DNA of 64,000 bases from Pseudomonadota bacterium (GTDB lineage Bacteria > Pseudomonadota > Gammaproteobacteria > Steroidobacterales > JBCBZW01), in the NCBI GenBank assembly GCA_039815145.1, contig JBCBZW010000015.1:1-64000 (forward strand), written 5' to 3'. A program made the translations under genes and the position numbers. The notes beneath the pieces were generated by a model, which searched no databases, was not told where the DNA came from, and was given only the letters and a program-made list of their open reading frames with translations. Positions 1-8,249 of this stretch are shown one piece after another. Within the stretch, counting starts at the first letter, position 1. Each line of letters starts with the position of its first letter.

Positions 1-1
1 A

Positions 2-310
2 GACGGAACGCCCCTGCAGATCTACTCCGGCAACGACGTCTCCGTGCCCGTCGCACGCGGCTACAACAAGAATGGCTACGTGCGCCTACGCTTCGACGTG
101 GATGCGCGGGGGATCCCCGAGGACGTCACCATCGTCGATCAACAACCGGCCTCGGGGCTCTACGGCAAGGCGTCCACCACGACGATCAGCAGCGCGCGCT
201 ACCTGGCCGCCTGTCAGGGCGGTGAGCCTTACGCGGTGAGTGGGTACGAGGAGCAGATGAACTGGGGGCTTGGTCGGGCAGGGCCGCCGCAGGTGTTGGT
301 GTCGCCGTAG
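2..310 (+). CDS. TonB C-terminal domain protein, 3' part only
   Basis: The reading frame is open from the left edge and ends at TAG 308-310, so only the last 102 residues are visible. They contain the GYVRLRFDVDARG segment followed by a TIVDQQPASGLYGKA stretch. This is the usual beta-strand pattern of the periplasmic TonB C-terminal domain that contacts TBDR TonB boxes. Known role: coupling the proton-motive force of ExbBD to outer-membrane transport. The N-terminal anchor and proline-rich spacer lie outside the window. It could also be a TonB-like domain of another periplasmic protein. With several TBDRs downstream, a TonB energy transducer is the natural reading. It converges on the following minus-strand gene. 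Confidence 0.7.
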   Translation, partial: DGTPLQIYSGNDVSVPVARGYNKNGYVRLRFDVDARGIPEDVTIVDQQPASGLYGKASTTTISSARYLAACQGGEPYAVSGYEEQMNWGLGRAGPPQVLVSP

Positions 311-321
311 ATGTAGGCGCC

Positions 322-1350
322 CTAGCCGGCGATGCGATCTGCCTCCAGCCGTAAGGCCCCGCCGATGCCCGGCTCCGAGTCGGAGTGACCATTGCCATCG
401 ACGAACCACAGGCGGCTCGAGACCCCTTGCGCCAACAGCGCCTTGTGCAGACGCCACGCAGCCGTCGGCAGACACACGTGGTCTGCTCGCCCGTGCACCA
501 TCGACACCTCGATGTCGCGCAGACTCGCCAGGTGCTCAGGGTCGAGCAGTTGCCCCTCCGACATGAAACCGCCTGCCAGCATGTAGGCCACCTCCAAGCT
601 CGCGAAGGGAATCAGGGTGGCCGGCGTCGCAAGCGTACTGGTGATGCGCTCCTCATTGCGGATCGCCGACGATAGCGCCAGCTCGTAAGCGACAAACGCT
701 GATGCGGCTGCATCACGAGTGTCCGGGTTGGCCAGTAGAAGGCGGTAGCCCTCGAGGAGGTCGTCGGGAGGTTCAGGCAGCTTCGGGTGCTTCAGGATGA
801 AGTCGCGGTACGCCTCCCACACCTCCGGATAGTGCAAGGCCGTCGCGCCGTTGCGGAAGAGGTTATCCACCTCATCACGCAAGAAGGTGAAGATGCCGCG
901 TAGGAGCAGGTGCTTCATCCGATCCGGGTGAGTCTGGGCGTAGGCCAGGGCAAGGGTGGAGCCCCAGGAGCCGCCGAGCACCAGGTGCCAGACGGACACG
1001 CCCAGGTGCTCGCGCAGCACCTCGAGATCGGCGACGAGATGGCCGGTCGTGTTGTCCGAGAGGGCGGCGTCGAAGTTCTCGGAGACGTTCGGGCGGCTCT
1101 TGCCGGCCCCGCGCTGGTCGAGGAGGACGATGCGGTAACGCGAGGGGTCGAAGAACTGGCGCACGCCGGGGCGGGTGCCGCCGCCTGGGCCGCCGTGGAG
1201 GAAGAGCGCGGGTAAGCCGTTCGGGTTACCTGAGACCTCGTAGTAGAGCTCGTGCTTGGCCGTGTCGCCGACGGTGAGGAAGCCCGTCTCGTGGGGATCG
1301 ATCGGCGGGTGCAGGTCGGTGGTGGGGTGATCGGTTCGGGGGGCTTTCAT
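322..1350 (-). CDS. pip: Proline iminopeptidase (prolyl aminopeptidase)
   Basis: A 342-residue alpha/beta hydrolase of the S33 peptidase family, which releases N-terminal proline from peptides in the cytoplasm. Visible motifs are the oxyanion HGGPGGG, the DQRGAGKSRP loop, the nucleophile elbow GGSWGSTLAL, the acid in HGRADHVCLP and the histidine in GNGHSDSE. The length matches the family (about 320). I chose ATG 1350 because GGAGA sits 6 nt upstream; an in-frame start 60 nt further upstream adds residues without family character. It lies downstream of an Lrp-type regulator on the same strand with an 80-nt gap. Confidence 0.92.
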   Translation of the reverse strand: MKAPRTDHPTTDLHPPIDPHETGFLTVGDTAKHELYYEVSGNPNGLPALFLHGGPGGGTRPGVRQFFDPSRYRIVLLDQRGAGKSRPNVSENFDAALSDNTTGHLVADLEVLREHLGVSVWHLVLGGSWGSTLALAYAQTHPDRMKHLLLRGIFTFLRDEVDNLFRNGATALHYPEVWEAYRDFILKHPKLPEPPDDLLEGYRLLLANPDTRDAAASAFVAYELALSSAIRNEERITSTLATPATLIPFASLEVAYMLAGGFMSEGQLLDPEHLASLRDIEVSMVHGRADHVCLPTAAWRLHKALLAQGVSSRLWFVDGNGHSDSEPGIGGALRLEADRIAG

Positions 1351-1430
1351 CGTTTCTCCAGACGAAGTGCTCGCATCGCTTCGGATCATTGACGGCGCAC
1401 AGTACCGCAAGCTGTTAGCTGCAGAAGCGC

Positions 1431-1880
1431 CTATTCCTTAAGTGGCGGCAGGCGATCCGCAAAGATCGAAGACTTCACGATCGACGTCGTCGTCTCGGCC
1501 CGATCGTGCATGGGCAACAGGATCTCGTCCAGCTCAGCGATATCTGCCACCACCAGTCGCGCCACGTAGCAGTCCTCGCCCGTGACCCGATCGCAAGACA
1601 CGAACCTGCGCTCGCTGCTGATCATGCGTTCCACCGCCTGCAGTTGCCCACTACGTGGCTTTATCCTCACCAGGGCCTGCAGCGAATACCCGAGAGCCGC
1701 CAGGCTCACGCGCGCCGCATAGCCGTGCACCTGACCCGACTCGCGCATCCGGCGCAGCCGCTCGCCGACCGCAGGCCCCGTCAGCCCCACGGCCTTGCCG
1801 ATGTCCGCCAGGCTGGCGCGCGCATCTCGCTCGAGAATCTCGATGATGGACCGGTCCATTCTGTCCAGCAGCTTCGCCAT
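1431..1880 (-). CDS. Lrp/AsnC family transcriptional regulator
   Basis: 149 residues with an N-terminal winged helix-turn-helix (about residues 6-60, including the LADIGKAVGLTGPAVGERLRRM recognition region) and a C-terminal RAM-type alpha/beta domain ending near VKSSIF. Family members are DNA-binding octamers responding to amino acids. The gene is divergent from the PhzF-family gene starting at 2012 and directly upstream of pip, so it may control one or both. That is inference from position. No clear operator is visible in the 131-bp divergent spacer. Confidence 0.9.
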   Translation of the reverse strand: MAKLLDRMDRSIIEILERDARASLADIGKAVGLTGPAVGERLRRMRESGQVHGYAARVSLAALGYSLQALVRIKPRSGQLQAVERMISSERRFVSCDRVTGEDCYVARLVVADIAELDEILLPMHDRAETTTSIVKSSIFADRLPPLKE

Positions 1881-2011
1881 GAAAGCAAACTAGCATCGTC
1901 ACCCACGATTCGAAAACCAGCCCGTGGATTTTCCATCGCATTGCATGGGACTTCGACAAGCGCGGCATCTAGGCTTTACGCCATACCCTGTATCGAGAGA
2001 GGAGAAACGCG

Positions 2012-2863
2012 ATGGACGTGCAGAGAGTGGCCGCGTTCAGCCAAGGCACTGAGGGCGGCAATCCCGCCGGCGTGGTGCTCATGGAGCAGGCGGCAAGCGA
2101 GGCGGACATGGCGCGGGTGGCCGCAGACGTCGGCTACTCAGAGACCGCTTTCGCCTTCCCACTGGACGACGGCGGCAAGCGGTGGCGAGTGCGTTACTTC
2201 TCGCCGGAGTCGGAGGTGCCCTTCTGCGGGCATGCCACCATCGCCCTTGGCGCCGTGCTCGGCCGACGGGGAGGTGCCGGTGCGTACTCGCTGACGCTGA
2301 ACAACGCGACGATCACCGTGGAGGCTGAGGGGTCGTCGGAGGAGATGTTCGCCACCCTGACCTCACCTCCTACCAGTAGCGGCGAAGCCACTTCGCAAGA
2401 GTTGCAGGCGGCACTAGGGCTGTTCTCGTTGACGACAGCCGATCTCGATCCACGCCTTGCGCCCGCGAGAATCCACGGCGGAGCGGATCACCTGCTACTG
2501 CCACTGAAGTCGCGCGATACCCTTGCGCGCATGCACTACGAGCTTGCTGAGGGTCGCGAGCTGATGCGCGCGCACGGGTGGGTGACGGTGATGCTCGTCT
2601 TCATCGAAGACGAGCGGTCGTTCGTGGCGCGCAACGCCTTTGCCTCGGGTGGTGTTCTTGAGGATCCCGCCACTGGGGCGGCGGCGGCCGCCTTCGCCGG
2701 CTATCTGCGGGACCAGGGCTGGCCCCACGGTGGGTCGTTCACGATTCGCCAGGGGGAGGACATGGGGAGCCCCTCGGTCATTCGAGTCACGCTAAGCGAT
2801 GTGATAGGAAGCCCTGTAAGGGTCTCTGGTGGCGTGCGCAATATCGCCCGTCCCACCCGGTGA
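2012..2863 (+). CDS. PhzF family isomerase/epimerase-like protein
   Basis: 283 residues with PhzF fold signatures: an N-terminal GGNPAGVVL, the catalytic-glutamate segment GYSETAFAFP, PFCGHATIALGAVLG, and in the second half DPATGAAAAAFAGYL. The family isomerises or epimerises small amino-acid-like or aromatic substrates. This copy is isolated from any phenazine pathway, so the substrate is unknown. ATG 2012 has a GGAG-type ribosome site (GAGAGGAGAAACGCG) immediately upstream. Divergent from the Lrp-type regulator. Confidence 0.88.
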   Translation: MDVQRVAAFSQGTEGGNPAGVVLMEQAASEADMARVAADVGYSETAFAFPLDDGGKRWRVRYFSPESEVPFCGHATIALGAVLGRRGGAGAYSLTLNNATITVEAEGSSEEMFATLTSPPTSSGEATSQELQAALGLFSLTTADLDPRLAPARIHGGADHLLLPLKSRDTLARMHYELAEGRELMRAHGWVTVMLVFIEDERSFVARNAFASGGVLEDPATGAAAAAFAGYLRDQGWPHGGSFTIRQGEDMGSPSVIRVTLSDVIGSPVRVSGGVRNIARPTR

Positions 2864-2978
2864 TGCAGCGAGCAATCTTCTCAGAAGTCCGACCGCCGAG
2901 AGTATCGAGCGCAAGTAGGTAGGCATTGCGAGTTTCCCGCAAGCTGACCAGCGCGTCACTCGCAGGACCAGGAGAAAG

Positions 2979-3028
2979 TGGTGGGGCATCAGGGACTCGA
3001 ACCCCGAACCTACTGATTAAGAGTCAGC
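2979..3028 (-). tRNA. tRNA-Lys(CTT) 3' fragment (probable att scar)
   Basis: Read on the minus strand, this is the 3' half of a tRNA. It starts with an anticodon arm whose loop CTCTTAA carries anticodon CTT and whose 5-bp stem includes one G-T pair. A T-arm with loop TTCGAGT follows, then the 3' acceptor strand ATGCCCC, discriminator A and an encoded CCA at 2979-2981. The D-arm and 5' acceptor strand are absent from the adjacent sequence, so it cannot be a functional tRNA. Tyrosine-recombinase elements typically leave such 3' tRNA halves, starting at the anticodon arm, at one end of the insertion. By orientation, the associated element would extend rightwards from here. Confidence 0.75.
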
Positions 3029-3473
3029 AAGGCTCGTTCAATTTCCATCGCCCAATCAACAATTTGTATAGCAAGGCATGGGTGTGAGTTTACGAGATGC
3101 GGGAAAACGGAACAGCAACTTGCGGTTGTTGTGGGTGTGACTGCGGGGACCACCGCATGGGAGTCTCGCGCGCGCCGAGTCATTGCCGGGGCGGTCCGGA
3201 GGCAGAGTCGTCATAGGGCCGGCCGCGGGTGACCAGCTTTGCCAACTCGCATGCGAATGCTGCTGCGATGGAGCGCTTAGGAATCACTCATCACCCGCAC
3301 CATCCCCCGACCGGAAACGGAAGGGTTTCGCGGGTTAGGCAGGCGACTGAGGCGCGCGTATCGTTCGCGAAGGCACTGTCACGCTGCTAGACGTTGCTCA
3401 CGTCTGTGAGCGCCGCCCGATGAGAAGATTCGGTCGGTCGGGCGCGGTTCGAACTCACGACTCCCTCCCCCTC

Positions 3474-3514
3474 ATTACGGATAAAATCCAGCCGTAATCC
3501 AATGATTTTACGGC
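3474..3514. repeat. Alternating short inverted repeats (ATTACGG / CCGTAAT / TTACGGC)
   Basis: ATTACGG at 3474-3480 pairs with CCGTAAT at 3492-3498. The overlapping GCCGTAA (3491-3497) pairs perfectly with TTACGGC (3508-3514), giving two mutually exclusive 7-bp hairpins. It could be a terminator-like or recombinase-binding structure. No function can be assigned from the sequence. Confidence 0.45.
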
Positions 3515-3638
3515 ATTATCCTTCTTGACATGTGAAAGAACCCGGTCACTCACCGCGACCACAGACCAATTACTTGCTGACTGGATATCGACCAGACTCG
3601 GGCCGGCGCACGTCGGTCAGCGGAGCGGCGTCAGGACG

Positions 3639-3670
3639 ACTAGATTTACTACAGGGTGGTAATATCTAGT
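3639..3670. promoter_or_regulatory. Probable ParD/ParDE autoregulatory operator
   Basis: Imperfect inverted repeat with arms ACTAGAT (3639-3645) and ATCTAGT (3664-3670). Pairing continues inward (TTACTA against TGGTAA) around a short centre. It ends 15 nt before the antitoxin ATG and abuts its ribosome site. Type II antitoxins with ribbon-helix-helix domains usually bind such palindromes to repress their own operon. Confidence 0.6.
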
Positions 3671-3685
3671 AACGGAGGGACAGCA

Positions 3686-3940
3686 ATGCCGAAAACCACC
3701 AGTATCAATCTGGGCGATCACTTCACCGGGTTCGTTTCCGATCTGGTCGCCAAGGGCCGCTACGGCTCCGCCAGCGAGGTGGTCCGCGAAGGGCTGCGTC
3801 TCATCGAGGAGCAGGAACAGAAGCGCGAGGCGCTACGCCGCGCGCTCCTCGAAGGCGAGGAGAGCGGAACTAGCGAGCGTACGCCCAAGGAAGTCTTCCG
3901 CGGGGCACGCGAGCGGTTGAAAGCGGATGGCAAGATATAG
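3686..3940 (+). CDS. parD: ParD-family type II antitoxin
   Basis: 84 residues. The N-terminal half (TTSINLGDHFTGFVSDLV, then GRYGSASEVVREGLRL) matches the ribbon-helix-helix DNA-binding domain of ParD/CC2985-type antitoxins. The charged C-terminal tail would wrap the toxin. I chose ATG 3686 because CGGAGGGA lies 5-13 nt upstream; an upstream in-frame start lacks a ribosome site. The gene overlaps the toxin gene by 14 nt, the usual antitoxin-first arrangement, and is preceded by a palindromic operator at 3639-3670. Confidence 0.92.
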   Translation: MPKTTSINLGDHFTGFVSDLVAKGRYGSASEVVREGLRLIEEQEQKREALRRALLEGEESGTSERTPKEVFRGARERLKADGKI

Positions 3941-4223
3941 GCTCAGTGCCCGGGCCGATGACGACCTAGATCGCCTCTACGTCTACGGCGCACTCAACTT
4001 CGGCGTAGACCAGGCTGGTCGCTACGCCGAGGGCATGATCGATGCGATCGCTCGTATCGCGGAACAGCCCTTGCTTTGGCCCGAAATCCGCGACCTTCCC
4101 GGCAACTACCGGCGCTCCGTCTTCCGAGCCCATGCGATCTACTACCGCATTGAGTCCAACGGCGACGTTCTGATCGTGCGCGTGCTAGGCAACGAGGACC
4201 TCGCCACCGCCTTTGATGAGTAG
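3927..4223 (+). CDS. parE: ParE-family type II toxin
   Basis: 98 residues with a RelE/ParE fold pattern: an N-terminal YRLSARADDDLDRLYVYG helix region, a central LPGNYRRSVFRAHAIYYRI strand pair and a terminal VLIVRVLGNEDL strand. Most ParE toxins inhibit DNA gyrase; the exact target here is inference. ATG 3927 lies inside the end of parD, so translation is coupled to that of the antitoxin. Full length for the family, with no visible damage. Confidence 0.9.
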   Translation: MARYRLSARADDDLDRLYVYGALNFGVDQAGRYAEGMIDAIARIAEQPLLWPEIRDLPGNYRRSVFRAHAIYYRIESNGDVLIVRVLGNEDLATAFDE

Positions 4224-4289
4224 CGGCCCGGGTCACCGAAGACTGACAGGCGAAAGGCGTGCTGCTGCTAGGGCCACAGGTAGTGGTGC

Positions 4290-4715
4290 TCAATCGCTCC
4301 TCGGGATGTATCTCACTCCGCATCTTCGACAGATCCAGCTTTGGCGCCACTGTTCGTATTCGATACGGAAAGCCGTGCAGAGGTACCAGCCGTTCGCAAT
4401 GAGGCGAACGACAACAACCAAAAGCAGGCCCCCGAGTAACCACAGCGCGATCCTAAAACGCAGGGCACGTAGAACGACCATCAGTTCCTCACCCTCGAGG
4501 ATCGGCTGCGCAGCCGGATACAGCACGAAGAGCGAGACGAGCGCCAGAGCGAGCACCCACCAAGGGACAATTGGATTCGGCTCCGGCGGCGCGCACCGTC
4601 TCGACCATGCGCTGTAACTAACGCGATCTTCGATGACGCGCATGCCTTGCGCGTAGCCCACCGAGAGCTTCTGTGTGTCGTGCGACCCGCAGTTTGGACA
4701 GCTGCATGCAGTCAC
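4290..4715 (-). CDS. Unknown membrane protein with split zinc ribbon
   Basis: 141 residues, not recognised. It starts with CSCPNCGS and ends with CRRCGVRY, so two CxxC knuckles flank two predicted membrane helices (roughly residues 50-70 and 88-107). With a two-helix hairpin, both knuckles would face the same side and could form one zinc ribbon. GTG 4715 is the start: it overlaps the TGA of the upstream gene as GTGA, so the two genes are translationally coupled. Located in the putative island next to parDE. Confidence 0.6.
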   Translation of the reverse strand: MTACSCPNCGSHDTQKLSVGYAQGMRVIEDRVSYSAWSRRCAPPEPNPIVPWWVLALALVSLFVLYPAAQPILEGEELMVVLRALRFRIALWLLGGLLLVVVVRLIANGWYLCTAFRIEYEQWRQSWICRRCGVRYIPRSD

Positions 4716-5212
4716 GGGCGTCGACCCTCAGGCAGTCGGTCGCAGGAGGTGGTTTCGAAGCTCTGGACGGCACGACGCGCATGACTCAACTCGGGCGAGC
4801 ACAGAGTTCTTTGGAGCAACGCGTAGGCGACTACGTGGACGGGTACCGACTTCGGGTCCTCTGCTCGAGAGGTCGCAAGATAGTCATCAATCGTGGTGCG
4901 CAATGCGACTAGATCTAAGTCGACCGCCACATGAACCGGACCGTCGTAAACGAGGTAGGCGCAAATCTCGGCGCCACCGAAACGACTACGCCAGACCGTG
5001 CGGGCCACCGTAAGGGCTGTCAATTCGGCGACTAGGCGATCGAACTGCGCAACGTCGCGGGGATCGTCGCCAGTAGCGTTGACCTTGACGATCACACGGT
5101 TGCGGGATCGCCAAAGCAGTACTTCGTCGGGCCTTGCTCCCATGCGGCCGTAGTTGTAGACGCGGTTCGCACGACACAGCAGACGCGGATTGTCATCGAT
5201 TCTGTGAGCCAT
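4712..5212 (-). CDS. Hypothetical protein, coupled to the zinc-ribbon membrane protein
   Basis: 166 residues, not recognised. It is soluble, with no signal peptide or membrane segment. A mixed alpha/beta pattern is seen, with a basic N-terminus (RANRVYNYGRMG, LLWRSRNRVIVKVN) and a central strand-rich part (ICAYLVYDGPVHVAVDLDLV). ATG 5212 has GGAGAT 6 nt upstream. Its TGA overlaps the GTG of the next gene by 4 nt, so the two form an operon and may work together. Base composition looks more AT-rich than the neighbouring TBDR loci, in line with island origin. Confidence 0.55.
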   Translation of the reverse strand: MAHRIDDNPRLLCRANRVYNYGRMGARPDEVLLWRSRNRVIVKVNATGDDPRDVAQFDRLVAELTALTVARTVWRSRFGGAEICAYLVYDGPVHVAVDLDLVALRTTIDDYLATSRAEDPKSVPVHVVAYALLQRTLCSPELSHARRAVQSFETTSCDRLPEGRRP

Positions 5213-5330
5213 CGTTGATCTCCAAGCTTGAGCACCTGGTCTCACGATGACACCGATCAGCGCCCCGACAAGTCGCTGACCTAAGCATAATCCTTGCTAC
5301 TTCACCGACTCGGCCAAAATCAGCAAATGA

Positions 5331-6335
5331 GACCGCCTAAGTAAGTCATCGAGCGTACTTACACCGAGCGAGAACGCGTGCGAGCTTCGCCCAAGACCCG
5401 GGGTCGAGATCGATCTTGGCGAAGGGCGCATCGATGTCGCGGTTCCCGTTGCCGAGCCCGAGGTGAACTTCTCAGAGATCAACCGCGAGGAGGTTGAACA
5501 GATCACCGGTGGCTTGAGCTACGACTTGCGCTGGCAGGGAGTCGGTCAGCTCAACCTGGGGGTACAAGCCACCGACTACGAGCGCGTCCTGAACGACCCC
5601 GACGATGGTCCCGTCACCTCCGAAGCCGACCGGATGCTCTACAACGCCACCGGTGCCATCGAGCTACGCCCTTGGCTGGTGGCCTACGGAGGCGTGGTGA
5701 CCGGCTTCGAGGAAAGCCCCACAGCGCCAGCGATCGCCCTCAAGCGCAACGAGGCACCGCCCGCGATCGAGACACGCCAGGCCGATGCGGGGCTGCGCGC
5801 CCGGATAGGTCCGCTTACCGCCGTGGCTGGCGTCTTCTCCACCGAAAAGCCGTTCTTCGGCCTGAGTACCGAGCGACTGTTCATCGAACGAGGCACCGTG
5901 ACCAATCGAGGTGTGGAGCTGTCGCTCGCCGGTCTCGTGACGCCCGAACTGCAGATGGTCATCGGTACACTCCTGCTGGATGCCACGCTGACGGGCGATG
6001 CGGTGGACGAGGGGAAGCTCTCCTCCAACCCCATCGGCGTCGTGCGCCGCGTCACCACCGTTGATCTTGACTATCGACCCCGTTGGGCGACCGGATGGTC
6101 CTTCGACATGAACGTGTTCAGTCGCGGCCTCGAGGACGGCGACGAGCTAGACCAGCCGCGCATCCTCGAACGCACCTTCGTAAACCTTGGGTTTCGCCGG
6201 CAGTTCAACTTGGATGAACGCACGCTGGTGTTGCGCGGCCGCGTGAGTAACCTGTTCGATGTGTTCGGTTGGAGCGTCAGCGGGAACGGGGCGTTTGCCT
6301 TTGAGGGGCCGCGTGCTTTTTCACGCCTTCGCTGA
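5331..6335 (+). pseudogene. TonB-dependent receptor, C-terminal remnant
   Basis: The frame is open from just after TGA 5328 to the stop at 6335. From about 5343 it reads like the last 330 residues of a TBDR barrel: alternating amphipathic strands (GGLSYDLRWQGVGQLNLGV, VNRGVELSLAG-like turns) and the end motif LRGRVSNLFDVFGW. There is no signal peptide, TonB box or plug, and the chain ends ARG-rich (FSRLR) rather than with the usual terminal aromatic strand. The N-terminal half is missing upstream, where the island-like region begins. It is therefore a truncated, presumably non-functional gene. A GTG at 5463 could only start a plugless fragment. Confidence 0.75.
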
Positions 6336-6570
6336 GAGCAGACTTCTAGTAACCCACGCTTTCGTAAGCTCATCGGCGGCAGGACGGGGAAACGATGGGG
6401 CCGGGTAGGACCAACGCGGCTCTTGGCAAGTGCAGCGCATGCTGACCGCCAGAATACCGCGCGACTACCCAGTCCACGGCGAGCCTCTACAAGCCCGCCT
6501 GCGAGCAGCGCCGCGCCCGCCCCATCGCGTCTTGGGACGCCATCGGGCCCGCTCGGGTGCCGCGAAGTCC
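6336..6570. other. Gene-free spacer after the TBDR remnant
   Basis: 235 bp between the end of the TBDR fragment and the stop of the convergent PepSY gene. I see no supported gene, promoter motif or clear hairpin here. Confidence 0.5.
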
Positions 6571-8211
6571 TCAGTCAGCCTTCGAGCGTGCGGCGGTAAC
6601 GGGAATCGCAGGTTGGCTCGCCGACGGCGCCTGCGGTTCGCGCGCCTTGCTAGCGCGTCGCTCGCGCCGTTTAGGCCGTGTGCCAGGGAGCTTGATGGTG
6701 ATTGCGAGAAAGAGCGCCCCGAGGAGTAAGAAGGTCAAGTCCGTAGCATCCGTCACCGCATGACCGCTGTTCAACACCCCCGTGATACCGCCAGCGGTCA
6801 CCGCGTTGAGCAGCGGCAGGCCCATAAGCCCCGCAGCTCCGACACCCATCAGGTGGCGCGTGGAGGCGTAGGTGTTAGGGCGGGTAAACGCGTACCCGAT
6901 CGCCAGGAACCAGACGGCGAAGTAGGTCCAGCCGGTCGCCGACAGTCGGGCCGCTTCTGACCCCGTGTAGAGTTTGTCGAGATAGAAGACAGACACCGTG
7001 GCGACGGTAAGTCCCATGGTCACGCCCACGGTCAGCTTGCTCAACACCCCGTAGTACGCCGCCGAGCGCTTACCCTCGCGCCCGTGCAGGCGCCGCTCGA
7101 TCCACATGATGTTGCCGAGCGCCGTAATCACGCAGAGCGACAGCCCCATCGCCAGGTACAGGAACTTTAGCGAGATGCCACCGTAGGTGCCGTAGTGAAG
7201 GGGTGCCATCGCCGAGTAGGCGCGGAACGGGACGGAACGATCATCGGTCGCCACCGAGGGCACTCGCTCACCGGTCACCGCGCTCAGCAGCACGGGCTCG
7301 GTGATAAGCAGCTCCGTGTCCGCTGGGTATTGCAGCTGATAGGTGGCGTTGTCGTTGCCGTAATTCGCGACGATCACGGTTTCGGGACGCATCCCGTTCA
7401 CCGGGTCGATGCGATCGAACATGTCATCTACCGGCAGCATCTCGGCCGCCACGCCGCTCGGTGGGGTTTGCCCGAGGCCCATCACCTCGATGAGCGTCTC
7501 CGTATCGCCCTTCACCACCATGAAGGCGATAATCGGCCCGACCAAGGTGACGATGCCGAGCATGGCGCCGGTAAAGGCTATGGTCGCGTAGAAGGGAAGC
7601 CCCCACAGGCCCGCTACTTTGTGCGTGTCCTGCCAGATCAATCGCACCTGACGCTGGAAGCGCATGGCGAAGAACTCTTGCAGGATCTTGCTGTGGGTGA
7701 TGACGCCGCTCACGATCGACAGGAGCAGCATGATGCCCGCAAGCCCTACTAGAAAGCGGCCGATCTGTCGGCCACCGAGGGAGTCGGGCCACATCAAATC
7801 GCGGTGGAAGTCCAGCAGCCAGGTGGCCAAGCCCTCGCCCCGCTCGGGAAGTGCCTCGCCCGTCTCAGCATTCCAACGGCGTTCGACCTGCACCTGCTCC
7901 CCCTCGGCGTCCTGAGCCGTCAGGAAAGCGTGGTAGTAGGGCTCGTACTCGCTCGGATACCCGATGCTCGTGAATTGGACACGGCCCCCCTCCGGCGTGT
8001 TGGCCTCGAGGAACGCCTGGTACTGCTCACCGATGGCGATCGGGTCTGCCGGCACGTCCAGACGTTGGGCGGGGTCAGCCCAGGCGAGGATTTCATCTCG
8101 CGCGAAGAGGGCGACACAACCGGTGAACGACACAACGAACACGAATAGACCGAGCGTGATGCCGGTCCAGGAGTGTAGGTCAAAGACGCGAAGGTGACGG
8201 GCGCGATCCAT
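6571..8211 (-). CDS. PepSY-associated TM helix protein (iron-uptake associated)
   Basis: 546 residues with the PepSY_TM architecture. A first helix follows the HSWTGITLG motif, a periplasmic PepSY-like part follows, then helices near FLVGLAGIMLLLSIVSG, an APLHYGTYGG segment, helices near FLYLAMGLSLCVITALG, and further C-terminal membrane segments. Family members (PiuB-like) are inner-membrane proteins found beside siderophore receptors and are proposed to act in ferric-siderophore reduction or handling. It is the last of three same-strand genes (8932 to 6571), divergent from the TBDR at 9251. A Fur-like box lies in the divergent region. Confidence 0.88.
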   Translation of the reverse strand: MDRARHLRVFDLHSWTGITLGLFVFVVSFTGCVALFARDEILAWADPAQRLDVPADPIAIGEQYQAFLEANTPEGGRVQFTSIGYPSEYEPYYHAFLTAQDAEGEQVQVERRWNAETGEALPERGEGLATWLLDFHRDLMWPDSLGGRQIGRFLVGLAGIMLLLSIVSGVITHSKILQEFFAMRFQRQVRLIWQDTHKVAGLWGLPFYATIAFTGAMLGIVTLVGPIIAFMVVKGDTETLIEVMGLGQTPPSGVAAEMLPVDDMFDRIDPVNGMRPETVIVANYGNDNATYQLQYPADTELLITEPVLLSAVTGERVPSVATDDRSVPFRAYSAMAPLHYGTYGGISLKFLYLAMGLSLCVITALGNIMWIERRLHGREGKRSAAYYGVLSKLTVGVTMGLTVATVSVFYLDKLYTGSEAARLSATGWTYFAVWFLAIGYAFTRPNTYASTRHLMGVGAAGLMGLPLLNAVTAGGITGVLNSGHAVTDATDLTFLLLGALFLAITIKLPGTRPKRRERRASKAREPQAPSASQPAIPVTAARSKAD

Positions 8212-8249
8212 GGAAGTCTCCGCAGGTCAGCTGGTTGAGGACTGGGCGC

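Larger units (their letters stand above)
2864..3638. other. Gene-free stretch beside a probable integration scar
   Basis: About 775 bp with no convincing reading frame. It contains the tRNA-Lys 3' fragment at 2979-3028, an alternating TTACGG/CCGTAA repeat cluster at 3474-3514, and otherwise nothing I recognise. No integrase gene or complete tRNA is seen here. The composition looks less regular than the flanking coding DNA, consistent with decayed mobile-element sequence. Confidence 0.5.

Noticed and set aside
3446-3462. GGTTCGAACTC-like sequence resembling a tRNA T-loop
   Set aside because: Only the T-loop-like heptamer fits. The flanking stems mismatch and no anticodon arm or CCA is visible, so a second tRNA remnant is not supported.
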